Below are positions 16,792 through 26,373 of a stretch of DNA of 64,000 bases, piece by piece. This stretch comes from Desulfonatronum lacustre DSM 10312 (GTDB lineage: Bacteria; Desulfobacterota; Desulfovibrionia; Desulfovibrionales; Desulfonatronaceae). Under the pieces are notes generated by a model. That model worked only from the letters and a program-made list of their open reading frames with translations. It had not been told where the DNA came from and ran no database searches. The stretch spans positions 3,401,421-3,465,420 of the forward strand of contig NZ_KI912608.1 in the NCBI RefSeq assembly GCF_000519265.1, in the 5' to 3' direction. The stretch's first letter is position 1; the number at the start of each line of letters is the position of its first letter. The translations under genes were made by a program, and so were the position numbers.

Positions 16792-17065
16792 GACGAATTT
16801 CTTCCAACTTGTCTTTCCACCAGGACAGGGCGGTGTGAGCGAATTCCCAATCCATCAAGTCGTCATCCATCTGAAAGTCTTCTTCGTTCAGCATCGACCG
16901 AACACGTTCCTTGAAGGCATGGAATGGTTCTGCGTATTTTTCCTCGAACAGCGCACATTCTGCTTCATATCGACTCATTTTAGACAAAGCCAGTAACGTC
17001 GCGTGCTCTCTCAAGACATGATCCTCACGCTCTCCGGCTTGCTTCAAAATTTCCACGACAGTCAT
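16781..17065 (-). CDS. Probable antitoxin partner of the TumE-type protein
   Basis: A 94-residue acidic, helical protein (MTVVEILKQAGEREDHVLREHATLLALSK... ending WWKDKLEEIRHVG) with no recognised DNA-binding motif. Size, charge and the 11-nt overlap with the TumE-type gene make it the likely antitoxin, by position rather than by homology. It lies 28 nt after the M48 protease gene on the same strand. Confidence 0.6.
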   Translation of the reverse strand: MTVVEILKQAGEREDHVLREHATLLALSKMSRYEAECALFEEKYAEPFHAFKERVRSMLNEEDFQMDDDLMDWEFAHTALSWWKDKLEEIRHVG

Positions 17066-17093
17066 GGTCTTCTCCGGCAGATGATTAAGGATT

Positions 17094-19073
17094 TTATGCC
17101 CCCGCCACCTGCCCGGGCAACAGCGGCGGCATGGGGCATTCCAGGGCGTCGCTCACGGCCCGCAGTATTTCGGCCTGGGCGATGGAGACTTGGCCGTCGG
17201 CCACGATGACCGCGGCGCAGGCCGTGATCAGGTCGCGCTTGGAGGATTCGCGCAGGCGGACCAGCTTGGTCAAAGCCGTGTCCAGGGCCTGGATGCCGCA
17301 CTGCTCCCGGGTGCGCAGCCCCAGGCCGGGCAGGCGCAGTTCCTTGGCCCCGGCCTCGAAGGCCATGGCCGTGTCTTCGGCCCGGGCTCCCACATGGGCC
17401 AGGGCGGAGAGGATCAGCGAGGTCTGATCCACGGCCTGGTGCAGGGCCACGTGACCAAATGCCGAGGGCCGACCCGGCTCGAAGGACGGCTCCAGGTGGC
17501 GGAGTACGGCCCGGTGTACGGCCCACTCAAACAGCCCGACCCGTCCATCGGCCTGAATCATCCCGTGCAGCGCGGAACGAAACGCCGGATAGCGATCAAA
17601 CGGCATCCGGCGCAGGGCCGGGAAGCAGATATCCATCAACGGGAGGCGCAGTTCCCTGGGCAGTTCCAGGCGTGCCAGATTGGCCACCTCCCGGGCCAGG
17701 GACGGCCCGAAAATCTTGTCCAGCAACGCGAACTGCGCCCTGGCCACGCTCTGCTCCCGACTGAGCAGCATAGCGAACACCACCCACTGGGCCTGGCCCG
17801 TGTCGTGGGCAGCGTCCAGCAATACGGGAGGAATTCGCTCCCGGAGCCCTCGGGCATGAGCCACATGGGCATCATCCAGTCGGCCCACGGAGGCGGTCAG
17901 GTCAATTGCTTTGGGCGTGCCTGACTGGACAGCGGGTCGCGACGAAGGACCGGGGCGTTCCTGGTGCTGTTCCTGGTACTGTTTTGGGGTCAGACCGGAA
18001 AAACCGAACTCATTGGCGGCAGCGTCTTTCGCGGTTCGCACATGTGGCCGGGGAAAGTCCGATATGACCGGATACGTTCCGTCCCAACCCGGCTCCACCC
18101 GCCGGATGCGCTCCTCCAAGGGGGGATGGGTGGCGAACAGGGAGGTCATGAGCACGTTCACGCCCTGGGCGAAAAACATGTGGCTGGCCTGGGCCGCGTT
18201 GGCGTGCTCCAGTCGCGACCCCTGGGAAATCGCGCCGATCTTCTTCAGCACCTCGGCCATGGCCCGGGAGTCGCGGGTAAACTGGACCGCCGAGGCGTCG
18301 GCCAGGTACTCCCGTTGCCGGGAGACCGCAGCCTTGATCATGCTTCCGAAAAACATCCCCAGGGAGCCCACCAGGATGAAGCCCACGCCCAGCACCAGGG
18401 GCAAGGCAGCACCCCGACGATCCCGGGACCGCCCGCCATAGACGGTCATCCGCAGGATCACCCGCCCGGCCAGCCCCAGGATGATCAGCCCGTGGATCAC
18501 GCTCATCAGCTTGATGTTCATGCGCATGTCCCCGTTCAGGATATGGCTGAACTCGTGCCCGATCACGGCCTGCAACTCCGAACGGGTCAACAGCCGGGCG
18601 GCCCCGCTGGTCAGTCCCACCACCGCGTCGCCGGGGTTCTGGCCCGCGGCAAAGGCGTTGATGCCGCTCTCCTGGTCCAGCATGTACACCGGAGGCACGG
18701 GCAGACCCGAGGCGATGGCCATTTCCTCCACCACGTTGAGCACCTTGCGCTCATCCGGGTTGGCGCTGTCCGGCATCACCAGCCGCCCGCCCAGCAGTTC
18801 GGCCACCGCGGCCCCGCCACGCCGGAGCTGGACCATCTTGAAAATGGTCCCGAACCCGATAATAGCCAGGATGATCGCTCCCAGCATGGCCAACAGGTCG
18901 GCCATGCTCTTGAACTCCCTCCAAGCCTGGGTCGCGTTGGGCGCATCGGTCAGCAGCAACAGATAGATCAAGGCATAGACCGTGAACACGATGCCGATGG
19001 TGGCCAGAATGAACAGCACCACCAGCACCGCGCTCTTGCGTCGAGCCCGTTCCTGGCTCTCAAAAAAATCCAT
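17094..19073 (-). CDS. M48-family membrane zinc metalloprotease
   Basis: HtpX/Ste24-like membrane protease. Two N-terminal membrane segments (about residues 17-38 and 55-78) precede the zinc motif HEFSH within AVIGHEFSHILNGDMRMN. Further membrane segments and a conserved EYLADASAVQFTRDS region with the third zinc ligand follow. The C-terminal 300 residues form an additional cytoplasmic helical region of unknown function, so the 659-residue length is about twice that of HtpX. It follows the LemA gene by 12 nt; LemA plus M48 protease is a recurrent pair. Confidence 0.88.
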   Translation of the reverse strand: MDFFESQERARRKSAVLVVLFILATIGIVFTVYALIYLLLLTDAPNATQAWREFKSMADLLAMLGAIILAIIGFGTIFKMVQLRRGGAAVAELLGGRLVMPDSANPDERKVLNVVEEMAIASGLPVPPVYMLDQESGINAFAAGQNPGDAVVGLTSGAARLLTRSELQAVIGHEFSHILNGDMRMNIKLMSVIHGLIILGLAGRVILRMTVYGGRSRDRRGAALPLVLGVGFILVGSLGMFFGSMIKAAVSRQREYLADASAVQFTRDSRAMAEVLKKIGAISQGSRLEHANAAQASHMFFAQGVNVLMTSLFATHPPLEERIRRVEPGWDGTYPVISDFPRPHVRTAKDAAANEFGFSGLTPKQYQEQHQERPGPSSRPAVQSGTPKAIDLTASVGRLDDAHVAHARGLRERIPPVLLDAAHDTGQAQWVVFAMLLSREQSVARAQFALLDKIFGPSLAREVANLARLELPRELRLPLMDICFPALRRMPFDRYPAFRSALHGMIQADGRVGLFEWAVHRAVLRHLEPSFEPGRPSAFGHVALHQAVDQTSLILSALAHVGARAEDTAMAFEAGAKELRLPGLGLRTREQCGIQALDTALTKLVRLRESSKRDLITACAAVIVADGQVSIAQAEILRAVSDALECPMPPLLPGQVAGA

Positions 19074-19085
19074 GATGTACCCAGC

Positions 19086-19676
19086 CTAGAATTGAACTTT
19101 GGGCGCTTCCCGAAACTCCCGACCCTCGAACTCCAGCAACGTAGCCTGCTCGAACCCGAACATCCCGGCAAAGATGGTCTGGGGAAAGGACTCCCGGTAG
19201 GTGTTGTAGGTCATCACTCCGTCGTTGAAGGCCTGCCGGGCGAAGGCGACCTTGTTTTCCGTGCTGGTCATCTCTTCGCTGAGCTGCATCATGTTCTGAT
19301 TGGCCTTCAGGTCCGGATAGCTCTCCACCAGGGCGAAGAGCTTCCCCAGCGCCCCGGACAGCATGCCCTCGGCCCCGGCCAAACCGGCCATGGCCGCGGC
19401 CTGCCCCGGATTGGCCGACGCTGCCTGCATGGCGCCGTAGGCTTGGTTCCGGGCCGCGATCACGGCTTCCAGGGTCTCGCGTTCATGGGCCATGTAGGCC
19501 TTGGCCGTTTCCACCAGATTGGGAATCAGATCGTAGCGCCGCTTGAGCTGCACGTCGATCTGGGCAAAAGCGTTCTTGTACCGGTTCCTGAGGGCGACCA
19601 ACTGGTTGTAGATGCGCACCACCAGAAAGCCCAGGGCGACAATCAAGACAAGGGCGACGATCAGTGACGTGGACAT
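19086..19676 (-). CDS. lemA: LemA family protein
   Basis: Membrane-anchored coiled-coil protein. One N-terminal membrane segment (MSTSLIVALVLIVALGFLVV) is followed by the signature NQLVALRNRYKNAFAQIDVQLKRRYDLIPNLVETAKAYM. Helices and the NTYRESFPQTIFAGMFGF region come next. 196 residues. ATG 19676 is 8 nt after AGGAG; the longer in-frame start lacks a site. Function is unsettled; its constant partner is the M48 protease directly downstream. Confidence 0.9.
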   Translation of the reverse strand: MSTSLIVALVLIVALGFLVVRIYNQLVALRNRYKNAFAQIDVQLKRRYDLIPNLVETAKAYMAHERETLEAVIAARNQAYGAMQAASANPGQAAAMAGLAGAEGMLSGALGKLFALVESYPDLKANQNMMQLSEEMTSTENKVAFARQAFNDGVMTYNTYRESFPQTIFAGMFGFEQATLLEFEGREFREAPKVQF

Positions 19677-19929
19677 GATGGATTCTCCTGTTTGAAGGGC
19701 GAAAAGGAAGCGGCAAGCGTAGCCAATCGGCTGCTTCGGCAAACACCTTGTGAAGTTGATGAAAACGACGGGATTGTCAACGGCTGGGATTGACCGCCCC
19801 TCGGAGTCTTTCGCCGGGATGCCGATCCGGCCTCTTTCCAGTCATGTCCAGTCGAGCGCTCCCACACCCGACTGGACATACCTCAACGTCACTGTCGGGC
19901 AGGGATGAACGTTGACGCGAGCAAAGGCC

Positions 19930-19949
19930 ATGTACTATATCTTGTACAT
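19930..19949. promoter_or_regulatory. Palindromic operator upstream of yefM-yoeB
   Basis: Inverted repeat ATGTAC - 8 nt - GTACAT ending 18 nt before the yefM start. Known YefM autoregulatory operators contain palindromes with a TGTACA core, which is seen here at 19943-19948. Binding by the YefM/YoeB complex is inferred. Confidence 0.65.
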
Positions 19950-19967
19950 CAACCAGGAGAAAGAACC

Positions 19968-20222
19968 ATGCGCATCGTATCCTTTTCCGAGGCCCGCAAC
20001 GGATTGAAAGCCGTGCTCGACACCGTGATCAACGACGCGGACTGCACCATTATCAGCCGGCGAGACGCACCTGCCGCCGTGATCATGTCCATGGACTCCT
20101 ACAACAGTTTGATGGAGACCGTGCATTTGCTGAAATCTCCGGCCAACGTCGACCATTTGCGGGAATCCATCCAGCAGTACAGGGAGGGTCGGCTGGTCGA
20201 GAGAGAGACGACCGATGAATAG
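19968..20222 (+). CDS. yefM: Antitoxin of the Phd/YefM family
   Basis: An 84-residue antitoxin. The N-terminal DNA-binding half MRIVSFSEARNGLKAVLDTV and the SRRDAPAAVIMSMDSYNSLMETVHLL core are diagnostic of YefM. The charged C-terminus is the expected toxin-wrapping region. ATG 19968 follows AGGAG. The yoeB start overlaps its end by 8 nt. A TGTACA-type palindrome lies just upstream. Confidence 0.93.
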   Translation: MRIVSFSEARNGLKAVLDTVINDADCTIISRRDAPAAVIMSMDSYNSLMETVHLLKSPANVDHLRESIQQYREGRLVERETTDE

Positions 20223-20475
20223 GCGCCTGGCCTGGACCATCGCGGCCTGGACTGACTATGTGTTTTGGCAAACCCAGGATAAAAAGACGCTCAAAAGGAT
20301 CAACAAACTCATTGCCGATGCGCAACGCTCTCCATTCGAAGGAATCGGCAAGCCTGAAGCACTCAAGGAAAACCTAGCCGGATTCTGGTCACGGCGGATC
20401 GATGAGACGAACCGCCTGGTTTACGCGGTGGACGACACCTCCATCACGATCATTTCCTGCCGGTATCACTACTGA
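20215..20475 (+). CDS. yoeB: YoeB mRNA interferase toxin
   Basis: An 86-residue ribosome-dependent endoribonuclease of the RelE superfamily. It has GIGKPEALKENLAGFWSRRI with the catalytic Glu and Arg positions, then ETNRLVY and the C-terminal SCRYHY with catalytic His. Length and ending match E. coli YoeB. Coupled to yefM by 8-nt overlap. Confidence 0.94.
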   Translation: MNRRLAWTIAAWTDYVFWQTQDKKTLKRINKLIADAQRSPFEGIGKPEALKENLAGFWSRRIDETNRLVYAVDDTSITIISCRYHY

Positions 20476-20548
20476 GACGCACCGCAAGGTCAAGCTGCCT
20501 ATCGAGCAGGTCGTTTACACCGCGAAACTGCTTGACGGCCCAACTTCA

Positions 20549-20580
20549 GGGGCCTAAAATCGGGCTTGATTTTGGCCTCT
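20549..20580. promoter_or_regulatory. Hairpin between yoeB and mazE
   Basis: Inverted repeat GGCC-T-AAAATC / GATTTT-G-GCC around a 6-nt loop, with no convincing T run. It could be a weak terminator for yefM-yoeB or an operator for the next module. Confidence 0.35.
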
Positions 20581-20604
20581 CAAGACAACAAAGAAGGAGG
20601 AAAA

Positions 20605-20838
20605 ATGCTTCAAGCCAAATTCAGTCTGGACAAGCCGCAACATCGTTTCATCCAGCAATATAGAGACTTGGGATTCAAGGACAAAAGCCAGATGGTCCGG
20701 GTTGCCCTGGACCGCCTGAGCAACGACTTGGAGCAGCAGCGACTGCGGGAATCCGCGGCCCTGTATGCCGAGGTCCATGCCCAGGATACGGAAACACCTG
20801 AATGGAGCGATGATGTGGTGGCAAAGTGGCCGGAGTGA
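20605..20838 (+). CDS. mazE: MazE-like ribbon-helix-helix antitoxin
   Basis: A 77-residue protein: MLQAKFSLDKPQHRFIQQYRDLGFKDKSQMVRVALDRL looks like a ribbon-helix-helix domain. The acidic tail ending WSDDVVAKWPE would bind the toxin. ATG 20605 follows AAGGAGG. The toxin gene starts within its stop codon (TGATG). Called MazE by role; it is not the AbrB-type MazE of E. coli. Confidence 0.82.
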   Translation: MLQAKFSLDKPQHRFIQQYRDLGFKDKSQMVRVALDRLSNDLEQQRLRESAALYAEVHAQDTETPEWSDDVVAKWPE

Positions 20839-21191
20839 TGCTTTTGAAACGAGGGATGGTCATCGACGTCAACCTTGATCCCGTCAAAGGTTCGGAGACC
20901 GGCAAGGTTCGCCCCTGCGTCATTGTCACCAACGATACCTACAACGCCCGCGTCCCGGTGATTCAGGTCACTCCGATCACGGCGTTCACCGAGAAAAAAG
21001 GGCGCATCGTCACCAACGTGATCATCGAACCCACGAAACAAAACGGACTGTCCAAGCAATCCGTGGCCGACTGCCTGCAAACCCGTCCCATTGATCATCA
21101 ATCTCGTTTCGTGGCCGTTCGCGGCGAACTGGCCGCGGAGGTCATGGCCCAGGTCGATCAGGCTTTGCGGCGGGTTTTCAGCCTGGCCTGA
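20838..21191 (+). CDS. mazF: MazF/PemK-type mRNA interferase
   Basis: A 117-residue toxin. Hallmarks: KRGMVIDVNLDPVKGSETGKVRPCVIV (RP-V segment with the catalytic Arg), then VTPIT, KQNGLSKQSVADCLQTRPID, with the loop residues that cleave RNA. Starts in TGATG overlap with its antitoxin gene; an in-frame GTG 12 nt upstream is less likely. Confidence 0.93.
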   Translation: MLLKRGMVIDVNLDPVKGSETGKVRPCVIVTNDTYNARVPVIQVTPITAFTEKKGRIVTNVIIEPTKQNGLSKQSVADCLQTRPIDHQSRFVAVRGELAAEVMAQVDQALRRVFSLA

Positions 21192-21213
21192 TCGCGATTT
21201 CCGCTCACCTCCC

Positions 21214-22125
21214 TCACTCCACCTCGTACCGCTCATCCCGTTCATCAGCGTCTGATAGCTCTTCAATATCCAAACCGCCAACCGCGTCACCGTACTTTCT
21301 CGAAACCTGCCCTTCCAGAAACGACCGCAACCCCTCCACATACCTCGCCCCGGAAGTCAGAAAACCCGCATTGTGCCCTCCGGAGATTTCCAGGAACATC
21401 TTTGGTTCGGGCGCGGCGGCGAAGAGGGCCTGGCCATGGGCGTAGGGGATGATGTCGTCTCCCGGGCTGTGCACCACCAGCACCGGTGAATGGACGTCGC
21501 CCAGTCGGCCCAGGGTGTTGTAGCTGTATTTGGCCAGCCAGCGCACCGGAAGGAAGGGATAGAGCCGGGCGGCCATGTCCGGCAGGGAGGTGAAGGTGGA
21601 TTCCAGGATCAGAGCGCCCGGAGCCTTCTCCCGGCCCATCTGCGCGGCCAGGTACGCGGCCACGGCCCCGCCCAGGGAGCGTCCGAAAAGAATGATCCGC
21701 TCGGGCTCGACGCCTTTTTCCTCGACCAGAAAGGCCCAGGCCGCCTGAGCGTCCAGATAGGTGCCGGCCTCGCTGGGTCGTCCCTCACTGCGCCCGAAGC
21801 CGCGGTAGTCGAAGATCAGCACGGACAGGCCCAGGTCGCGGAAGATGCGGATGGAGTCCAGGCGATGACCGATGTTTCCGGCGTTGCCGTGGCAAAAAAG
21901 CACCACGCCACGGGCGTCCTCGACCGGAACGAACCAGGCGTTGAGGTTCACCCCGTCCGAGGCGGTGAGGGTCAGATCCTCATAGTCCAGGCCATAGATC
22001 GCCGGGGTCTGGGTAATCTCGGCCATGGGATGATAGACCAGGGCGTCCTGGCGAACATAGACCCATCCGGCCAGCCCCAGGTAGAGCAGAACCAGGATTA
22101 CGGCGATGGTCAGGGTTGAATGCAT
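21214..22125 (-). CDS. Membrane-anchored alpha/beta hydrolase
   Basis: Serine hydrolase of the S33/DUF1749-like group (BEM46/ABHD13-like). An N-terminal membrane anchor (MHSTLTIAVILVLLYLGLAG) precedes the fold. LFCHGNAGN forms the oxyanion site, FGRSLGG is the nucleophile elbow, SPGDDIIP holds the Asp and SGGHNAG the His. 303 residues, with an acidic C-terminal tail. Substrate unknown. Confidence 0.88.
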   Translation of the reverse strand: MHSTLTIAVILVLLYLGLAGWVYVRQDALVYHPMAEITQTPAIYGLDYEDLTLTASDGVNLNAWFVPVEDARGVVLFCHGNAGNIGHRLDSIRIFRDLGLSVLIFDYRGFGRSEGRPSEAGTYLDAQAAWAFLVEEKGVEPERIILFGRSLGGAVAAYLAAQMGREKAPGALILESTFTSLPDMAARLYPFLPVRWLAKYSYNTLGRLGDVHSPVLVVHSPGDDIIPYAHGQALFAAAPEPKMFLEISGGHNAGFLTSGARYVEGLRSFLEGQVSRKYGDAVGGLDIEELSDADERDERYEVE

Positions 22126-22135
22126 GGCCGACTCA

Positions 22136-23005
22136 CTAGTCGCAGGGTTGGTGGGGAAGGCCGCGTCGGAATTCTGATTCGTTTAGGCGATTCGTCCAGT
22201 ATCCGGAACAGAGACCGAAAAGCCGCCAGGCCTCCAGTTCGGCCCGTTCAAACAACTTCGACCAGTTCACGGCATGAAAGTCACGCCAGAAACCCTCCCT
22301 TCCGTCGTGCCCCGGGTCCGTGAAACCGGGCTCTCGGTCCAGTTGCGCGTAGCACAGATTGAGCAGAACCGAGAGATCCAGCACCGGCGGATGGTGCAGT
22401 GCGCGGACCAGGGCGTGGGCGGTACGCCCCTGGACGAGTCGATTGACCAGGAGTTGAACGGACAAGGCCGCGTGGAGGTCGCCGCGTCGCAGGCCGACCT
22501 CCGCGGCCAGGCGATGCAGCACCCCTACTCTTTTGGCCGGATAGGGCCAGATAATCCGCGGATAACGGCAGCAGCGGTTGATTTGCTGATCCAGGGCTGT
22601 TTCCACCAGCCGGTGCAGGGCGATGCTTTGTCCGGTGGAAGCCTGGCCGGGACGCTTGCCGGACAGGGCGTCCACCACGGGATGCATGACCCTGTCCAGG
22701 GCCACGTGGGACAGGTAGCCCAGAATAAAGGCCTTGTCCCGTCCGAGCTCGTCCTGTTGCGCCCAGGCCGCCATGCGGCCAAAGGCCTCGGTCCGGGTCC
22801 GCGGATCCGATCCGTGCAGCACACGGGCCATCCGCCGCCCGCGAGAGAGGGGGTGATAGAAAAAGGCATCCGGGATGATCGAGCCTAGGGAGAAGAACAA
22901 GGGGTAGGCCTGGACCAAGGCCTCGGCGGATCGAGCGCCCTCGCCTGTTCCAGCCGAGCGCCAAAGCCGTCGGGCGAACCAGAGATGGGTGTTTTCCTTG
23001 GGCAT
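22136..23005 (-). CDS. Zinc-dependent phospholipase C family protein
   Basis: A 289-residue helical protein opening MPKENTHLWFARRLW, with metal-ligand type residues as in the zinc-dependent phospholipase C (PF00882) family. Further conserved pieces are LGSIIPDAFFYHP and FILGYLSHVALDRVMHPVVD. No signal peptide is seen, so the product appears cytoplasmic, which is common for this annotated group in sulfate reducers. ATG 23005 has GGAGG 7 nt upstream. Enzymatic activity unproven. Confidence 0.75.
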   Translation of the reverse strand: MPKENTHLWFARRLWRSAGTGEGARSAEALVQAYPLFFSLGSIIPDAFFYHPLSRGRRMARVLHGSDPRTRTEAFGRMAAWAQQDELGRDKAFILGYLSHVALDRVMHPVVDALSGKRPGQASTGQSIALHRLVETALDQQINRCCRYPRIIWPYPAKRVGVLHRLAAEVGLRRGDLHAALSVQLLVNRLVQGRTAHALVRALHHPPVLDLSVLLNLCYAQLDREPGFTDPGHDGREGFWRDFHAVNWSKLFERAELEAWRLFGLCSGYWTNRLNESEFRRGLPHQPCD

Positions 23006-23066
23006 GCGATACCTCCGCGGCGCATCGAAATCGCAGGTTCCAATCGCGCGGCTGAGCAATTACGTG

Positions 23067-24191
23067 TCAGGTCAGCAAATGCAGTCCGTACTTTTTGGAC
23101 ACCAGGGCCTGAAATTCCGTCACGGTGGCGAAGCAGGCCTTGAGCCTCTTCCGCTCCGCCGCGGAAAGCCGATCCGGCATGATGAAATTGTCCGGCTTGT
23201 CCCTCTTTTCGATCATTTCGGCCTGATTTCCGGTGCGCAGAACGTGAAAAAAAGCATAGGCCTCCCGCATCCTCGCCCCAAATTCGGCGGATAATGCCCC
23301 TGCCTCCAGCAGACCCGTGATTCGTTCCTCGGTGGAGGTCGACAAAACGCCGTGCTCCGCGGCCAAGGTTCGGATTCCCTGGGTCAGGGGAAAAATTCCG
23401 CCTTTTTTTACGTCCAGCCCCCCCTTATGTGCCCCGCTCTTCTGAACGACGAAATTGTTGAACAAGCCCAGGGGCGGGCTGAAGCGCACGGCTTCGCGGG
23501 CCAGGTAGCGCAAGATCAGAGGACGTTCGGCGATCCGCCGGAGCAAATGCCGCCGGAGCTTCCAGCCCGGTTCCGGGGCTCCGGCCACGGGGCGCATGTC
23601 CAGCAGCACGGACATCTTCAGGATGCCCTGCCCATCGATCTCGTCGCTCATGTGGTCCACGGCCCGCTCCCACTCCGCGACGCTCAAACGCCATTGCGCG
23701 GCGTTGATCATCACGCCGTGCGGGCAGGGAGGAACGCCCAGTTCCAGAAGCATCCGGACGAATCGATGGGCGAAGACCTCGAAAAAAATCGCCGCCTCGT
23801 CCCCCTCTTCATCGTCATAAACCAGGGCGTTGTCCTGGTCCGTGGCCAAATATTGCTCCTTACGCCCCTCGCTGCCCAAGGCCAGCAGACAAAAAGCCGC
23901 CGGAGGCGGTCCGGTCCCGGCCAAAACCAGGTCATGCACCCGGATCAGGATCTTGTCGCGCAAATCGGCGATCAGCCGACCAAGGGCAAAGACGTCGTCT
24001 CCACCGTCGGAGAAACGGCCAAGGCAGTGGCCAGCGGAACGGGCCGCGAACTCCTGGACCGAGCCGAAGGCCCGGGCCAGGTCCGCAAGGCTTTCGGCCC
24101 GGGCGATTTCGCCGGACAGGCTGTCCGGGTCATCGCTCCGAGCCGAGAGCCGTCGTCGTTTTTCGTCGCTGTCTGTGGGTTCGTGGGTCAT
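23067..24191 (-). CDS. DUF294 nucleotidyltransferase-like protein
   Basis: A 374-residue protein with the GlnD-like nucleotidyltransferase motif [22 protein letters not shown] (about residues 110-131) and a C-terminal DUF294_C region ending [14 protein letters not shown]. It lacks the CBS and cyclic-nucleotide domains found in longer relatives. ATG 24191 overlaps the actP stop (ATGA). The recurring pairing with a sodium/acetate symporter suggests post-translational control of uptake, which is inference. Confidence 0.82.
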   Translation of the reverse strand: MTHEPTDSDEKRRRLSARSDDPDSLSGEIARAESLADLARAFGSVQEFAARSAGHCLGRFSDGGDDVFALGRLIADLRDKILIRVHDLVLAGTGPPPAAFCLLALGSEGRKEQYLATDQDNALVYDDEEGDEAAIFFEVFAHRFVRMLLELGVPPCPHGVMINAAQWRLSVAEWERAVDHMSDEIDGQGILKMSVLLDMRPVAGAPEPGWKLRRHLLRRIAERPLILRYLAREAVRFSPPLGLFNNFVVQKSGAHKGGLDVKKGGIFPLTQGIRTLAAEHGVLSTSTEERITGLLEAGALSAEFGARMREAYAFFHVLRTGNQAEMIEKRDKPDNFIMPDRLSAAERKRLKACFATVTEFQALVSKKYGLHLLT

Positions 24192-25735
24192 TCAGCTCCG
24201 ACGCCCAGATAGTTCCTGATCTTCTGTTCCTCGTACCTGCGCGACGCTTCCGGGTCGGGCCTGAGCTTGGAGCCCAGATATCCGGCCGCGAATGCCGCGG
24301 TCATGGAAATGATGGCCGGGTTGCGCAAGGGGAAGATTGCCATGGGATTATCAAGGATGTCCACCCAGACCGTGGGGCTGATGATGATCAGGCCCACGGC
24401 CAGCGTGGTGCCCGTGCCGATGCTCAGGGCCGCGCCGAAGGTGGAGAAGTTCCGCCAGAGGATGGACAGCAGCAAGGCCGGAAAATTGGCGCTGGCCGCG
24501 ATGGCAAAGGCCAGGCCGACCATGAAGGCCACGTTCTGGCCCTTGAAGGCCAGGCCCAGGGCAATGGCCACCACGCCCAAGCCCAGAGTGGCGATCCGCG
24601 CCACCTTGACCTCCTCTTCCTCGGAGGATTTCCCGGAGCGGAAGACGCTGACGTACAGATCGTGGGACAGCGTGCTGGCCCCGGACAGGGTCAGCCCGGC
24701 CACCACGGCCAGAATGGTGGCGAAGGCCACGGCGGCGATGAAGCCCAGGAAGACGGTTCCGCCGGTGGCCTCGGCCAGCAGCAGCGCGGCCATGTTGCCG
24801 CCGGAATCCATGGCGGCGATGACGTCCTGGCCCACGATGACCATGGCTCCGAAGCCGATGGTGAAGGTCAGAATGTAGAAGTAGCCGATCAATCCCGTGG
24901 CGTAGAACACGGATTTCCGGGCCTCTTTGGCGTCGGGCACGGTGTAGAAACGCATCAGGATGTGCGGCAAACCCGCCGTACCGAACATCAGGGCGATGCC
25001 CAGGGACAGGGCGTCCCAGGGATTGGTCACCAGCCCGCCCGGAGACAGAACCCCGTCGCCGTAGGTCAGGGCCGCCTGCTTAAACATCTCGCCGTAGCTG
25101 AACCCAAAATGGAGCAGAATCAGAAAAACCATCAGCGTGGCCCCGCCCAGCAGCAGGACCGCCTTGATGATCTGCACCCAGGTCGTGGCCAGCATGCCCC
25201 CGAACAGCACGTACATGATCATGACCATGCCCACGATGACCACGGCCAGCTCATACGGCATCCCGAAAATCAGCATGATCAACGAGCCGGACCCGACCAT
25301 CTGGGCGATGAGATAGAAGCACACGGTCATCAACGAGCCGATGGACGCGGCGATGCGGATCGGCTTTTGGGACAGCCGATAGGCCACCACGTCCACGAAG
25401 GTGTACTTCCCCAGGTTGCGCAGCGGCTCGGCGATCAGGAACATGATGATCGGCCAGCCCACCAGAAACCCGATGGAATAGATCAGGCCGTCGTATCCCC
25501 GCAGGGAGACCAGGCCGGCAATGCCCAGAAACGAGGCCGCGCTCATATAATCCCCGGCCAGGGCCAAACCGTTCTGCCAGCCGGTCACGCTTCTGCCCGC
25601 GGCGTAGAACTGGGAGGCGGAGCGGCTTTTCTTGGCCGCGTAATAGGTAATGACCAGGGTGGCGCAGATGAAGAAAAGGAAAAAGACGATGGACGTGATG
25701 TTGGGCTGGCCGATGGAGGTGACGATCTGGTCCAT
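24188..25735 (-). CDS. actP: Sodium:solute symporter, ActP-like
   Basis: Inner-membrane SSS-family transporter, probably of acetate or another small monocarboxylate. 515 residues with about 13 membrane segments. The SSS signature region is seen as [30 protein letters not shown], and [23 protein letters not shown] is typical of ActP. It forms an operon with DUF485 (1 nt upstream) and the DUF294 gene (overlapping downstream). Confidence 0.9.
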   Translation of the reverse strand: MDQIVTSIGQPNITSIVFFLFFICATLVITYYAAKKSRSASQFYAAGRSVTGWQNGLALAGDYMSAASFLGIAGLVSLRGYDGLIYSIGFLVGWPIIMFLIAEPLRNLGKYTFVDVVAYRLSQKPIRIAASIGSLMTVCFYLIAQMVGSGSLIMLIFGMPYELAVVIVGMVMIMYVLFGGMLATTWVQIIKAVLLLGGATLMVFLILLHFGFSYGEMFKQAALTYGDGVLSPGGLVTNPWDALSLGIALMFGTAGLPHILMRFYTVPDAKEARKSVFYATGLIGYFYILTFTIGFGAMVIVGQDVIAAMDSGGNMAALLLAEATGGTVFLGFIAAVAFATILAVVAGLTLSGASTLSHDLYVSVFRSGKSSEEEEVKVARIATLGLGVVAIALGLAFKGQNVAFMVGLAFAIAASANFPALLLSILWRNFSTFGAALSIGTGTTLAVGLIIISPTVWVDILDNPMAIFPLRNPAIISMTAAFAAGYLGSKLRPDPEASRRYEEQKIRNYLGVGAE

Positions 25736-25736
25736 T

Positions 25737-26045
25737 TTAGTCCCTCCTCATGCTTTTCAACACGTCCTTGACGGACTTGTCGTAGGAGGAGTTGGCCCAG
25801 AACACGTAGACGCCGGTCAGGACCCAGGCCAGGACAATGAGCAGCATCCCCACGGGAATGCCGATGGTCAGATGTTCTCCGATCTTATACGCCAAAACGT
25901 CCTTGGCGAATGCCAGGACGAGAATGAATCCATAGTACGCGACCAGCATGATCGCGGCCAGAGTGAGGGAAACCTTCCATTTGCGGACGACCAGTTTCTG
26001 GAACTTTTCGGCGTCCAATGAGCCTTTGGGACGATCAGTGGGCAT
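25737..26045 (-). CDS. DUF485 small membrane protein
   Basis: A 102-residue YjcH-like protein with two membrane segments (about residues 27-48 and 62-84), and [30 protein letters not shown]485 proteins nearly always precede actP, as here. ATG 26045 follows AAGGAG with 6-nt spacing; the longer in-frame start would run into upstream repeat-derived sequence. Confidence 0.88.
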   Translation of the reverse strand: MPTDRPKGSLDAEKFQKLVVRKWKVSLTLAAIMLVAYYGFILVLAFAKDVLAYKIGEHLTIGIPVGMLLIVLAWVLTGVYVFWANSSYDKSVKDVLKSMRRD

Positions 26046-26373
26046 GGGCAATCTCCTTGAGAGGTGAAATACGAACAGGATTGTTCGGGTACAAAACCCG
26101 CGAACCATGAACCCCCTTGTTCGATTTTGCACATGCTCCTCGCCGAACGGCGCGATTGGGAAGGTCAGGGAACGGGAGACCATAAACCTACCGATCCCGA
26201 CTCCGACCCCGACAACGGCATTACTCTATGCTGAATAGTTATAGCTTATTTTGATACAAGAATATCTCTCTCGTCCGTGGATAGCATGCTGGGCAATCAC
26301 CATGCCGTAATGATGAATTTGCCTCGCCAGGCCTCTCTTCCAGTCCGTTCGTTTGTGGTGTACACGCCATACC
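26046..26373. other. Intergenic region between DUF485 and the ABC-F gene
   Basis: A divergent intergenic stretch of 328 bp. It holds the element B fragment (26187-26242) and AT-rich sequence after it that may include a promoter for the ABC-F gene. I see no further gene or clear operator. Confidence 0.6.
26187..26242 (+). mobile_element. Element B, truncated copy
   Basis: Right end only: hexamer arm (CCGATCCCGACTCCGACCCC), ACAACGGCATTACTCT and terminal repeat GCTGAATAGTTAT (26230-26242). The left arm and left terminal repeat are absent, so no target duplication can be judged. Confidence 0.75.
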
